Both the position numbers and the translations under genes were made by a program. From the NCBI GenBank assembly GCA_902488525.1, contig CABTWP010000001.1:1-64000 (forward strand): a stretch of DNA of 64,000 nt. Reading direction: 5' to 3'. The DNA is from an uncultured Collinsella sp. Its GTDB lineage: Bacteria; Actinomycetota; Coriobacteriia; Coriobacteriales; Coriobacteriaceae. Positions 55,135 to 63,886 of the stretch are shown in pieces (positions within the stretch are counted from its first letter, which is position 1; each line of letters starts with the position of its first letter). Below the pieces are notes generated by a model that saw nothing but the letters and a program-made list of their open reading frames with translations, was not told the DNA's origin and did not search any database.

Positions 55135-55701
55135 CTATTTGAGCTTGCGGGTCTTGGGCTTAAAGCGCATACCCGTCTGGCGTCCGCCACGTGCGGAGAA
55201 TCCATAGCCGGACTGCGGCACGACGCCGGACATCAAAAACGGAATGGCAACCAGACCCGTCAGGATCGAGGACGGCAGCGCATGGCCGAAGATCGCCACG
55301 ACAAAGCTCGTCTCCAAACCCATAAACAGCAAGATGATGCTGTAAATCACATTAATGACGAGCGCAAAGGCGCCCACAGTGACGCCGCGCGCACTCGGGG
55401 TACCGCCCGTCTGACCGACGGCGCTGTGCACCAGAGCAAAAGAACCCACGGTCAGCAGGAGCGACATAACGCCCACCGGCACGGCAGCGGACAGGTCATA
55501 GAACAAGCCGCTGCAAAAACCGCACACGACGGCACGGGTCGGGTCGCCCGAGAACACGCTTAGGCACACCAGGATAATCATGAAGTTGACGCGACCGCCC
55601 GCAATGGAGATCTGCGGTGCCAGGCCTGCCTGCAGCAGCACGCACACGATGGCGGCGATTACAAACGTGCGGGAGCTCATCCCCTGCTCGTGTAGATCCA
55701 T
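55135..55701 (-). CDS. mreD: Rod shape-determining protein MreD
   Basis: A 188-residue integral membrane protein of the elongasome with about five helices and the MreD pattern FSGDPTRAVVCGFCSGLFYDLSAAVPVG (part). The basic C-terminal tail is rich in Arg/Lys. I use the second ATG (55701), seven bases from GGGGG; the ATG at 55707 is too close to it. The order mreB-mreC-mreD-mrdA-rodA is classical. Confidence 0.9.
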   Translation of the reverse strand: MDLHEQGMSSRTFVIAAIVCVLLQAGLAPQISIAGGRVNFMIILVCLSVFSGDPTRAVVCGFCSGLFYDLSAAVPVGVMSLLLTVGSFALVHSAVGQTGGTPSARGVTVGAFALVINVIYSIILLFMGLETSFVVAIFGHALPSSILTGLVAIPFLMSGVVPQSGYGFSARGGRQTGMRFKPKTRKLK

Positions 55702-55712
55702 GGACATGCCCC

Positions 55713-56711
55713 CTATTCGCTCGAGCCGGAATCGGTCGTCTCGGACGTGTCGGAACTGTCATCCGAGCTCTCGTCCTTCGTCTTGGTCGCAGCATCGCGC
55801 GACGTTCCCTGCGGCGTGCTGTTGGCCGTGCTCACGTCCTCATCCGAGGCCGACTGTTCGTCGGTCAGCGAGGTGATGACCAGCACTTCCTCGTTGTTCT
55901 CGGCCGTGGTCTGGGCGCGCACCACAATGGTGTAGTACACGTCGTTTGCCGACTTCTCAACCGACGAGACGGTGCCGAGCGGTAGACCCTTGGGGAATAC
56001 ACCGCCAATGCCCGAGGTCACGATGATGTCGCCAACCTTAACATCGGAGTCGACGCTCACGTACTCAAGACGCAGCGTGCCGTCAGCCTGACCCTGCAGC
56101 ATGCCCTGGGCGCGCGTGTCCTGTACCATGGCGGACACACCCGAGTTCTCGTCGCCAATAAGGCGCACGGTAGAGGTCTTGGCCGATACCTCGATAATCT
56201 GACCGATAACACCGGCAGAACTCGTCACGGGCATGTTGATGGTAAGGCCGTCGGCAGAGCCCTTGTCGATGGTTACGGTCGAGGTCCAGGCATCGCCCGA
56301 GGCACCAACGATACGAGCAGCGGTCGATTTGAGGTTGTAGGTCGACTGCAGGCCGACCAGCCCCTCCAGACGCTCGGCGGTCTTTTGAGCCTCGGAGAGC
56401 TCAGCAACCTTAGAGGTCAGCTCCTCGTTTTGCTTCTTAAGCTCGTCAAGCGTGTCCTGCGACGCCGTAAGGTTAGAGAACACGTTGCCGATCGCATTGA
56501 AGGGGGCCGCCACAGCCGAGCCCACAAAGCGCACCGGCGAGGTAATCGTCGTCACGCCCGAACGCACGGCATGAATCGGTCCTGCCTCGCCCTCGCGGAT
56601 GTAAAACGTGAGCAGCAACACCGAAATCAGGCTGAAAACAATCAACGGGCGCATACCCGTTGATTGTCGCTTGGTATTCAGATTTGTGGAGAAACCCGAA
56701 GATCGTGCCAA
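55713..56711 (-). CDS. mreC: Rod shape-determining protein MreC
   Basis: The 332-residue protein has an N-terminal transmembrane helix (about 20-36), a coiled coil (LDELKKQNEELTSKVAELSEAQKTAERL, part, about 90-120), and the double beta-barrel MreC core with VTSSAGVIGQIIEVS and VTSGIGGVFPKGLPLGTV. A Ser/Asp/Thr-rich disordered tail covers the last 50 residues. Start TTG at 56711 with AGGTGG upstream. Confidence 0.94.
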   Translation of the reverse strand: MARSSGFSTNLNTKRQSTGMRPLIVFSLISVLLLTFYIREGEAGPIHAVRSGVTTITSPVRFVGSAVAAPFNAIGNVFSNLTASQDTLDELKKQNEELTSKVAELSEAQKTAERLEGLVGLQSTYNLKSTAARIVGASGDAWTSTVTIDKGSADGLTINMPVTSSAGVIGQIIEVSAKTSTVRLIGDENSGVSAMVQDTRAQGMLQGQADGTLRLEYVSVDSDVKVGDIIVTSGIGGVFPKGLPLGTVSSVEKSANDVYYTIVVRAQTTAENNEEVLVITSLTDEQSASDEDVSTANSTPQGTSRDAATKTKDESSDDSSDTSETTDSGSSE

Positions 56712-56732
56712 ATGGAATCCACCTTTTGGAAA

Positions 56733-57776
56733 TTAAGCATTGGTCTGGACGAAGCCGCCATCAAACGCATTGGCCTCGAGCACGCGGGCACAGCCGTTAA
56801 CGACGTTATCGAGCGCCGTGGGGCTGACGTTGACCGAAACACCGGTCTCATCGCGCAGGCGCACGTCGAGACCGCGCAGCAGCGCGCCGCCACCAGTCAG
56901 CAAAATGCCGTAGTACATAAGGTCCGAGGCAAGATCGGGAGGCGTAGCGTCGAGTGCGTCCTTGACGGCCTTGGCCATCTCGTCGAGCGGCTTGTTGAGC
57001 GCGCGACGAATCTCCTCGCTCTCGATGCGCACGGTCTTGGGCAGACCGGTGATCACGTCGCGGCCGTTGACCTCGACGTCGAGCTCGTCCTTGAGCGGCA
57101 CGGCGGAACCGACCTTGATCTTGATGTCCTCTGCCGTACGCTCGCCGATGGCCAGGTTGTAGGCATCGCGAACGTGCGTGAGGATGGCCTGATCGAACTC
57201 GTCGCCGGCAATACGGATGGACTGCGAGACGACGATGCCGCCCATAGCGATAACGGCGACCTCGGTAGTACCGCCACCGATGTCGATGACCATGGAGCCG
57301 GTGGGCTCCTCGACGGGCAGGTCGGCGCCGATAGCGGCAGCCATGGGCTCCTCGATCAGGTAGGCCTGGCGAGCACCGGCCTGGATCGTGGCCTCAAAGA
57401 CAGCACGCTTCTCGACCGACGTGACACCGGAGGGAACGCAGACGACAACGCGCGGACGCGGGGTCCACGGATAGCGCTTCTCGGAAGCCTTGTCGATAAA
57501 GTAGCGAAGCATGGCTTCGGTAACATCGAAGTCGGCGATGACGCCGTCCTTCAGGGGACGAACGGCCACGATGTTGCCGGGCGTACGGCCGAGCATGCGC
57601 TTTGCCTCGATACCGACCGCCAGGATGCGCTCGTCGTTCTTGTCGATGGCGACGACAGAGGGCTCGCGAATGACGATGCCCTTGCCGCGCACGGAGACAA
57701 GCGTATTGGCGGTGCCGAGGTCGATGGCAAGATCGCCCGCATAGCTACCGAAGAACATATCCATCAAAGAAAACAA
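56733..57776 (-). CDS. mreB: Actin-like cell shape protein MreB
   Basis: It forms membrane-bound filaments guiding cell-wall elongation. The 347-residue protein has phosphate loop 1 LAIDLGTANTLV, phosphate loop 2 MVIDIGGGTTEVAVI and GILLTGGGALLRGLD. The TTG at 57776 has AGGAG at five bases; an ATG at 57764 is an alternative. Only members of the class with a rod-shaped elongasome need it, so rod growth is inferred. Confidence 0.96.
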   Translation of the reverse strand: MFSLMDMFFGSYAGDLAIDLGTANTLVSVRGKGIVIREPSVVAIDKNDERILAVGIEAKRMLGRTPGNIVAVRPLKDGVIADFDVTEAMLRYFIDKASEKRYPWTPRPRVVVCVPSGVTSVEKRAVFEATIQAGARQAYLIEEPMAAAIGADLPVEEPTGSMVIDIGGGTTEVAVIAMGGIVVSQSIRIAGDEFDQAILTHVRDAYNLAIGERTAEDIKIKVGSAVPLKDELDVEVNGRDVITGLPKTVRIESEEIRRALNKPLDEMAKAVKDALDATPPDLASDLMYYGILLTGGGALLRGLDVRLRDETGVSVNVSPTALDNVVNGCARVLEANAFDGGFVQTNA

Positions 57777-57836
57777 CGCAACTCCTGATGTGTTGGATGA
57801 TTGCTGGAAAACTACTAGCTCATCATACTAGCGCAA

Positions 57837-57869
57837 GCCCGGCACCTCACTTGCGGTGAAGCGCCGGGC
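57837..57869 (-). terminator. Hairpin between the TPR gene and mreB
   Basis: GCCCGGC and GCCGGGC outer arms (57837-57843 and 57863-57869) with an inner CTCAC/GTGAAG-type stem form a 33-nt hairpin 23 nt after the TPR-gene stop. Only TTGCGCT follows on the minus strand, so termination is likely partial. The promoter of mreB, if any, overlaps this end. Confidence 0.6.
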
Positions 57870-57891
57870 AAAGCTAAATCCCATAAGGTCA

Positions 57892-59196
57892 CTACTGGTT
57901 GTCAGCAGCCGAGAAATCCATATCGAGCGAGGAAACGGCCCAGCCGATATGGTTATCGGAGCGCACGAATTTGACGGTGTACTCCTGCTCGCCACCCTTG
58001 GACAGCGATGCCTTCACCTTAGCGGTCGTCTCGGTCATGGACTGATCCATGCCCTCGACGGACACGGTGGCACCCTGCGGAATCGAGGAGACGATCATCG
58101 ACTTAGCATCCTCGGACAGACTCGAGGCCAGGCAAGACTCGGCCTTTGCGGTGTCACCGTCGCCGGCAGCCTGGAACAGATCGGTAACGACGGACTCCTG
58201 AGACGGGAAGCCAAAGCCGCGCGTGTAGGCAAAGCCCAGACCGCCCGCGGCAATCAAAATGAGCAGAAGCAGCACAATGAAGACTTTGAGACCCGTGTGG
58301 CGATGGCGACGACGGACCTTGGCCTGCTTACGATCCTGACGGTCCTGCTGGACCATCTCGGACTCGGACAGCGTAAAGAAACCGGTGTCCGAGGGATCGG
58401 GCATAAACTGACCGGTCGCGCCCGTAGGATCGAGCGGATCGACGGCGGGAGCGTCCATCGCGGGCGCCGGAGCCGTGGCCATAGCCGTCTGGGCAGACAG
58501 CGCGGCAAGCGAATCGTGCACGCGGGCAAGCTCATCGGCCTGCTCGGAGGTGAGCTGGTAGATGCCATCAGCAGTAGCGGCGTTAAAGGCGTCGAGTGCG
58601 TCGGAGGGACGGCCGGCGGCAGAAAGTGCCTGACCCATGCCGGCGTTGAGCGCACGCGTATCGTCGCGGGGGCCGGCAAAGTCGATAGCCGTGCGGTAGG
58701 TCTCCACGGCATCCGCCGGACGGCCGAGCTTAATGAAGCAACGGCCAAGCTCGCCGAGTGCGGCGGCAGGAGCCGGATTGGCGCCGTCGATGGCGGCCTG
58801 ACGGAAGGCAGTACCTGCGTTGGCATAGTCGCCCGACTGGAACAGCGCGTTACCCAGGCCCAGATAGGCCTTGAACGGCGTGGCATAAGAAGCATCCTGC
58901 GTAGCAGCAGAGAACGCCTGAGCGGCCGTTGTGTAGTCGCCCACGGCGGCGAGTGCCTTGCCGCGGTTGGTGAGCAGCGCGCCGCGCTTGCCATAGGTGC
59001 CGTCGTTGAGGGCGGCGGCATAGGCCTCGGCGGCCTCGGCATACATGCCCAGGTGCATCAAGGCGTTGCCACGAAGGTGATCGGCCTCGCCCATAATCTC
59101 ATCGGGAGTTTTTGCCGCCCCAAGCATCTGGGCTGCAGCGGAAAAATCACCCGCGCGGTAAGCGGCGCGGCCCTGTTGGATCAGCTGGCTATTCAA
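57892..59196 (-). CDS. TPR-repeat membrane protein of unknown function
   Basis: The 434-residue protein has about six tetratricopeptide-like repeats in the first 215 residues (for example AGDFSAAAQMLGAAKTP, YLGLGNALFQSGDYANAGTAF). An Ala/Pro-rich linker and a basic patch (RKQAKVRRRHRH) lead to one transmembrane helix at about 304-322. An extracellular domain of about 110 residues follows. TPR inside and a small folded domain outside suggest a scaffold or sensor. Start TTG with AAGGGG upstream. It follows the cyclophilin gene by 11 nt. Confidence 0.75.
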   Translation of the reverse strand: MNSQLIQQGRAAYRAGDFSAAAQMLGAAKTPDEIMGEADHLRGNALMHLGMYAEAAEAYAAALNDGTYGKRGALLTNRGKALAAVGDYTTAAQAFSAATQDASYATPFKAYLGLGNALFQSGDYANAGTAFRQAAIDGANPAPAAALGELGRCFIKLGRPADAVETYRTAIDFAGPRDDTRALNAGMGQALSAAGRPSDALDAFNAATADGIYQLTSEQADELARVHDSLAALSAQTAMATAPAPAMDAPAVDPLDPTGATGQFMPDPSDTGFFTLSESEMVQQDRQDRKQAKVRRRHRHTGLKVFIVLLLLILIAAGGLGFAYTRGFGFPSQESVVTDLFQAAGDGDTAKAESCLASSLSEDAKSMIVSSIPQGATVSVEGMDQSMTETTAKVKASLSKGGEQEYTVKFVRSDNHIGWAVSSLDMDFSAADNQ

Positions 59197-59207
59197 GGAA
59201 GTCCCCT

Positions 59208-59750
59208 TTACTCGTGAACGATCTCGACATGGACGATCTCGTCGCCGGCACGCAGCTGCGAAATCACATCGAGACCCTCGACCGTGGTACCAAAGACGGT
59301 GTAACCGGAATCGAGGTTATGCTGGGCACCCAGGCAGAAGTAGAACTGCGAACCCGCGGAATCGGGGTCCATGGAGCGTGCCATGGCAAGGGCACCATCG
59401 ACATGGCTGTTGCGCGGATTGGTGGCAAACTCGCCCTTGATGCAGTAGCCGGGGCCACCGGTACCGGGCATGCCGTCGGGGCCCTCAAGACCGGCAGCGA
59501 CGTCGGCGCCGGACATATCGCGGGTATTGGGGTCGCCGCCCTGAATGACAAAGCCGGGCACATAGCGATGGAACTTAAGGCCATCATAGAAACCCATCGT
59601 AGAAAGCTCGCAGAAGTTCGCGACATGAATGGGAGCGCCCTCGCCGTCAAACTTGACCTTGATAGTACCCTTCGACGTCTCGATAACGGCGCACTCGTCG
59701 CCGGCAAGCTGATACTCGGGCGTGTAGAGCTCTTTCTTAAACCCAAACAT
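59208..59750 (-). CDS. Cyclophilin-type peptidyl-prolyl isomerase
   Basis: The 180-residue protein catalyses proline isomerisation. It has the cyclophilin core KFHRYVPGFVIQGGDP with the catalytic arginine, then GALAMARSMDPDSAGSQFYFCLG and YTVFGTTVEGLDVISQL. No signal peptide is present, so it is cytoplasmic. Its own promoter lies 40 nt upstream. It is in line with the TPR gene. Confidence 0.94.
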   Translation of the reverse strand: MFGFKKELYTPEYQLAGDECAVIETSKGTIKVKFDGEGAPIHVANFCELSTMGFYDGLKFHRYVPGFVIQGGDPNTRDMSGADVAAGLEGPDGMPGTGGPGYCIKGEFATNPRNSHVDGALAMARSMDPDSAGSQFYFCLGAQHNLDSGYTVFGTTVEGLDVISQLRAGDEIVHVEIVHE

Positions 59751-59789
59751 GTGGTTCCTTCCTCGTGCGTTTAAAGCATATTTGTACGA

Positions 59790-59819
59790 ATTGTAGCAAT
59801 AAGCATGGGCTTACATCAA
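59790..59819 (-). promoter_or_regulatory. Cyclophilin gene promoter
   Basis: TTGATG (59814-59819), an 18-bp spacer ending in TGC, and TACAAT (59790-59795) on the minus strand form an extended -10 promoter 40 nt upstream of the start. Confidence 0.75.
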
Positions 59820-59857
59820 TTGCGCACGTAGGTTATGCCGACTATGGCGAACTAATT

Positions 59858-61000
59858 TTAGGAACGCTGCTGCGGCTTCCAGGAGCCCACGTTGGCGTCG
59901 TACTGATTAAGCGCGCTGTTGCCGCCCTGTGCGATGGGCGCCAGGATCTCGCTTTGGTGGGAACTCATCGACTCGCCATCGGGAATGGCCAGCGAGATAT
60001 CCCAGCTCTGGCAGATCACGTCGACGCGCTCATACATCCACTCGGCAAGCTGCTTTAAGTGGGCGATGTCGTCCGCATAGACCGTATCGTCCTGATACTT
60101 AAGGTTGTTGAGCTCATCTTGCGTCTTTTTGATCTGGTCGCGCAGGGCGTAGGCACTCTGCGACAGCTCCTGACGGGTGGACAGTGGCGTTCGAAGATAA
60201 CCATTGTTAAAAGAATCGATGACCTCGCCGATCTGGTCCTCATCACCGTAGGACACAATGGTCTGATACAGACCGTCGAGCCTGGTATAGAGCTGATCAT
60301 CGGTGAGCACGGTTTCTTCCTGGACCACCTCGGCAGAATCGTCTTGCTTGGTATCGTCCTCAGTCGCCTCGCCCTTTTGGCGCGTGGGGAAGGTCGTCTG
60401 CGCGGCCTGGCCAAACTGGTCATAGAAGCCAGGCATGACACCCATGGGATCGACCGTCACGAACCAATAGGCACCGCCGCAAACGACGGCAAGGACCGCG
60501 ATGACGATGAGCGGCTTGGGGATATGACGCTTGTGCTTGTGATAGGCGTCCTCGTCGGGATGCACCTTGCGCTTGGGTTTTTGAGCATCGTCATGCAGGG
60601 AAACGGGCGTGGGAATATCGACCTTGGGGATACCGAAATCCTTATCGAAAGCAGGCAGCACGCAGGTCTCATTGGGGTCGGCGGCGTCCGAAAGCACCGC
60701 AGCGGCAGAGGCCGGCGCATGAGGCACCTCGGTATCGATCTGCTCTTGCGTTAGGCGCGGAAAGCCCGCCGTGCGGCCCGCTGCCAGGTCGGATGCGGCC
60801 GCGTCCTCGGAGAGGATACCCGGAGCGGGGCGTCCGCATTTGGGGCACGTACGATCATGCGGAGAAAGACGGGCACCGCAGCCCTCACAGAACACGAACT
60901 CGGTGTGCTCGGGACCATCGCCCGGACCCACATAGGCGTTGCAGTAGGGGCAAAACGAGGCGCCGTCCTCGATAGTCTTAAGGCAGTGCGGGCAGATCAC
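59858..61000 (-). CDS. Double zinc-ribbon membrane protein of unknown function
   Basis: The 380-residue protein starts with two zinc ribbons, CPHC...CPYC and CEGC...CPKC, in the first 60 residues. A low-complexity linker and a basic stretch precede one transmembrane helix at about 163-180, then an acidic helical extracellular half. I use the GTG at 61000 (MICPHCLK), six bases after AGAGGA; a TTG ten codons upstream is weaker. Such zinc-ribbon-plus-helix proteins are common in actinobacteria without known function. Confidence 0.75.
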   Translation of the reverse strand: MICPHCLKTIEDGASFCPYCNAYVGPGDGPEHTEFVFCEGCGARLSPHDRTCPKCGRPAPGILSEDAAASDLAAGRTAGFPRLTQEQIDTEVPHAPASAAAVLSDAADPNETCVLPAFDKDFGIPKVDIPTPVSLHDDAQKPKRKVHPDEDAYHKHKRHIPKPLIVIAVLAVVCGGAYWFVTVDPMGVMPGFYDQFGQAAQTTFPTRQKGEATEDDTKQDDSAEVVQEETVLTDDQLYTRLDGLYQTIVSYGDEDQIGEVIDSFNNGYLRTPLSTRQELSQSAYALRDQIKKTQDELNNLKYQDDTVYADDIAHLKQLAEWMYERVDVICQSWDISLAIPDGESMSSHQSEILAPIAQGGNSALNQYDANVGSWKPQQRS

Positions 61001-61043
61001 GGCATCCTCTTTTCGAAGCAATTCAAACAATCGAGGTTAGAGC

Positions 61044-61072
61044 ATAACATCGCCACGGCCCCACAGGAGCAA
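61044..61072 (-). promoter_or_regulatory. Promoter of the zinc-ribbon gene
   Basis: TTGCTC (61067-61072), a 17-bp spacer and TGTTAT (61044-61049) on the minus strand, within the 103-nt gap after the P-type ATPase. Confidence 0.5.
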
Positions 61073-61103
61073 GGCACCAATTCAACATCGGCAGAGCGCG
61101 TAG

Positions 61104-63821
61104 TTACTTCTTCTTTTTGCTTGGCATCGAGACTTTGATGCCTTGGGCGGACTTAGTCACGCGAGAGCGCTTGGCTCCGGTACCCTTCTTTTTCTTGAGC
61201 TGGGCCACGCCCTCGAGTGCGCGGGCCTCGGCCTCGCGAACGGTGCGATCTTCGCGGCGCTGCGCCATGTCGGCGGCGAAGCGCTTGGCAAAACGCTCGG
61301 CCGTCGAACCCGTCGAGCTCACCTTGCCGCCACCGCGACCCAGGCGGACGCGCACACCGCGGCCAAAACCAGTTGCGGCATGACGACGACGCGGCTTGAG
61401 CGAATCCATCATCGTGGCGAGCTTAAAGAACACCGAGCAGGTAAAGACCACGATGACAGCCAAGATAACCATCTGGCCCATCGACAGGTTGGCAATAGAC
61501 AGCAGCTCCGGGAATCCGATAACGCCCACTAGGATGCCGGCGACTACAAACACAAAGAGCACCACTCGTAAGGGCGTGAGAGGCTGCGAGATGCGCCAGA
61601 TCAGGCTGACGCTCGCCGCGCACGACGTAAGCAAGCACATCGTAGACAGCGTGAGCTGGCTAAAGCCAAACACGCGCGCCACAAAGATATCGAGCGCCGC
61701 AGCCAAAATGACCGCAATCGACGCCGGCAGTGCACGCTTGAGTACGTTGGTCAAGAACGACCCCTTCACGCGGGCGTTGTTGGGCTCCAGGCCCAACACA
61801 AAGCCCGGCGCGCCGATGCAGAAGAAGTTAATGAGCGTCATCTGGATGGGCTCGAAGGGGTACGGCGGCAGCGCGATGCACAGCGCCGCCAGGCCCATCG
61901 AGAACAGCGTCTTGGTCAGGAACAGCGAGGCCGAACGCTGCAGGTTGTTGATGGAGCGACGGCCCTCGGCCACCACGGCGGGCATCGAGGCAAAGTCGTT
62001 GTCGACGAGTACGATCTCGGCCACGTTGCGCGCGGCATCGGAGCCGGCCGCCATGGCGACGGAGCAGTCGGCTTCCTTGAGCGCCAGCACGTCGTTGACG
62101 CCGTCGCCCGTCATGGCCACGGTGTGCTCGCGGCGTTTGAGCGCCTGCACGAGCTCGCGCTTCTGCTGCGGGGTCACACGACCAAAGACATGGTAGCGGT
62201 CTACTGCGGCATCGAGCTTGGCCGGCGTATCGAGCGTCGTGGCGTCCACATAAGCGTCCGCCCCCGGCACGCCCACCACGCGCGCGATCGACGACACCGT
62301 ACGCGGGTCGTCGCCACTGATCACGTTGAGGGTCACGCCCTGCTCGTTAAAGTAGCCGATGGTCTCGGCCGCCGAGGTACGAATCTCGTCGCGGATGGTC
62401 ACAAAGCCCACGGGCTCGGCCTCGCCCACCATATCGCCATCGGGCGTAAAGCCGTCCACGCGCGCCACCACGAGCACGCGGCAGGTATCGGCAAGCTCGG
62501 CGACACGGTTCTCGACCTGGGCAAACACACGATCGGAGAGCACAAACTGCGCCGCACCCATCACATAGGAGCCCTGCGAAAACGACGCGCCGCTCCATTT
62601 TTTGGAGGACGAGAACGGAATGACCGACAGCGGCTCAGACACCTCGACCGGGCGATCGGCGTAATAGTTGAGCAGCGCCTGGCAGGTCTCGTTGGCATCG
62701 GCCGAAGTCGCACGTGCCACGTTAGCCAGCGCAAAATCGAGCACCGTGGTATCGACGGGAACGACCGCCTCGTCCGAGCCGGCGCCTAGGCTCACGCCCT
62801 CAACCGGCAGCGGATACGTGCCCTCGACCTCCATGCGGCCCGACGTGATGGTGCCCGTCTTGTCCAGGCACAGCACGTCGACGCGAGCGAGCGTCTCGAT
62901 GCAGTATAGCTGCTGCGCCAGCACCTTGCGGCGAGCCAGGCGCACCGTGGCGATGGCGAGCACCGACGAGGTCAGCAGCACCAGGCCTTGCGGGATCATG
63001 CCCAGCAGGGCGCCCACCGTGGACAGCAGCGCCGACGAAGGCACATGACCAGCCAACAGCTCGGAGAAGCACCACGAAAGCGCACTATCGCCCGGGGTTC
63101 CCGCGGCATCCCACAGCTCGCTCACGCTCGAGGCAAACAACGCTAAACCGAGCGGGATCATGATGATGCTCGCAAAGCGCACGATGGCATTAAGCGCGTT
63201 CATGATCTCGGAATTGACCTTTTTGACGTACTTGGCCTCGTTATTAATTTTGGCCACGTAGTTGTCGGCGCCGACATGAATCACGCGGGCGCGCAGCAGG
63301 CCCGAGTCGATAAAGCTGCCGCTCATGAGCTCGGAACCGGGCTGTTTCTTAATAAGGTCGCTCTCGCCCGTCAGCAGACTCTCGTTCACGAGCGCCTCGC
63401 CCGAAACCACCACGGCGTCGGCGGGAATCTGGTCGCCGCGCCCCAGGCGGATGATGTCGTCGAGCACGATCTGGTCCAGGTCGAGCTCCACCTCGGCGCC
63501 GTCGCGCACCGCGACGGCCTTCTTGGAGGTCAGCAGCGTGAGCTTATCGACCATCTTCTTGGAACGCATGGACTGGATGACGCCGATAGCGGTATTGAGG
63601 AACACCACGAACAGGAACGTCAGATTCTTAAACGAACCGGTCAAAATGACCAGGAACGCCAAGATCACGTTGATCAAATTGAACAGCGTGCAGAGGTTCT
63701 CGATGATGAGCTCTTTGACCGACTTGGTCTTGAGCTCCATGTTGCGGTTGATCTTACCGGCGGCGATGCGCTCCTCGACCTCGGCGGTTGAGAGTCCGCG
63801 CTCGATATCCGTTGCTGCCAT
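61104..63821 (-). CDS. P-type ATPase, CtpE-like cation transporter
   Basis: The 905-residue ATPase has the actuator motif LTGES, the phosphorylation site DKTGTITSG near residue 325, TGDGVNDVLAL, and about eight to ten helices. The membrane motif is IPQGLVLLTSSVLAIATVRLARRKVL (part), with PQGL where Ca pumps have PEGL. That pattern and the overall sequence resemble mycobacterial CtpE (calcium uptake); ion specificity is inferred. No N-terminal metal-binding domain is present. The last 100 residues form a very basic cytoplasmic tail ending in KKKK. I use the ATG at 63821; a GTG at 63836 is possible. Confidence 0.9.
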   Translation of the reverse strand: MAATDIERGLSTAEVEERIAAGKINRNMELKTKSVKELIIENLCTLFNLINVILAFLVILTGSFKNLTFLFVVFLNTAIGVIQSMRSKKMVDKLTLLTSKKAVAVRDGAEVELDLDQIVLDDIIRLGRGDQIPADAVVVSGEALVNESLLTGESDLIKKQPGSELMSGSFIDSGLLRARVIHVGADNYVAKINNEAKYVKKVNSEIMNALNAIVRFASIIMIPLGLALFASSVSELWDAAGTPGDSALSWCFSELLAGHVPSSALLSTVGALLGMIPQGLVLLTSSVLAIATVRLARRKVLAQQLYCIETLARVDVLCLDKTGTITSGRMEVEGTYPLPVEGVSLGAGSDEAVVPVDTTVLDFALANVARATSADANETCQALLNYYADRPVEVSEPLSVIPFSSSKKWSGASFSQGSYVMGAAQFVLSDRVFAQVENRVAELADTCRVLVVARVDGFTPDGDMVGEAEPVGFVTIRDEIRTSAAETIGYFNEQGVTLNVISGDDPRTVSSIARVVGVPGADAYVDATTLDTPAKLDAAVDRYHVFGRVTPQQKRELVQALKRREHTVAMTGDGVNDVLALKEADCSVAMAAGSDAARNVAEIVLVDNDFASMPAVVAEGRRSINNLQRSASLFLTKTLFSMGLAALCIALPPYPFEPIQMTLINFFCIGAPGFVLGLEPNNARVKGSFLTNVLKRALPASIAVILAAALDIFVARVFGFSQLTLSTMCLLTSCAASVSLIWRISQPLTPLRVVLFVFVVAGILVGVIGFPELLSIANLSMGQMVILAVIVVFTCSVFFKLATMMDSLKPRRRHAATGFGRGVRVRLGRGGGKVSSTGSTAERFAKRFAADMAQRREDRTVREAEARALEGVAQLKKKKGTGAKRSRVTKSAQGIKVSMPSKKKK

Positions 63822-63850
63822 ACCACGTCCCATCACGTCGCGTCGGTATA

Positions 63851-63886
63851 AGAAAAACCGCCCGGACCATGCGAGGTTCGGACGGT
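63851..63886 (-). terminator. Intrinsic terminator upstream of the P-type ATPase
   Basis: A 12-bp stem with one mismatch (63857-63868 and 63875-63886) and a 6-nt loop is followed on the minus strand by TTTTTCTTAT, 30 nt before the ATPase start. It either ends a gene to the right of the window or serves as an attenuator in the ATPase leader. Confidence 0.75.
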
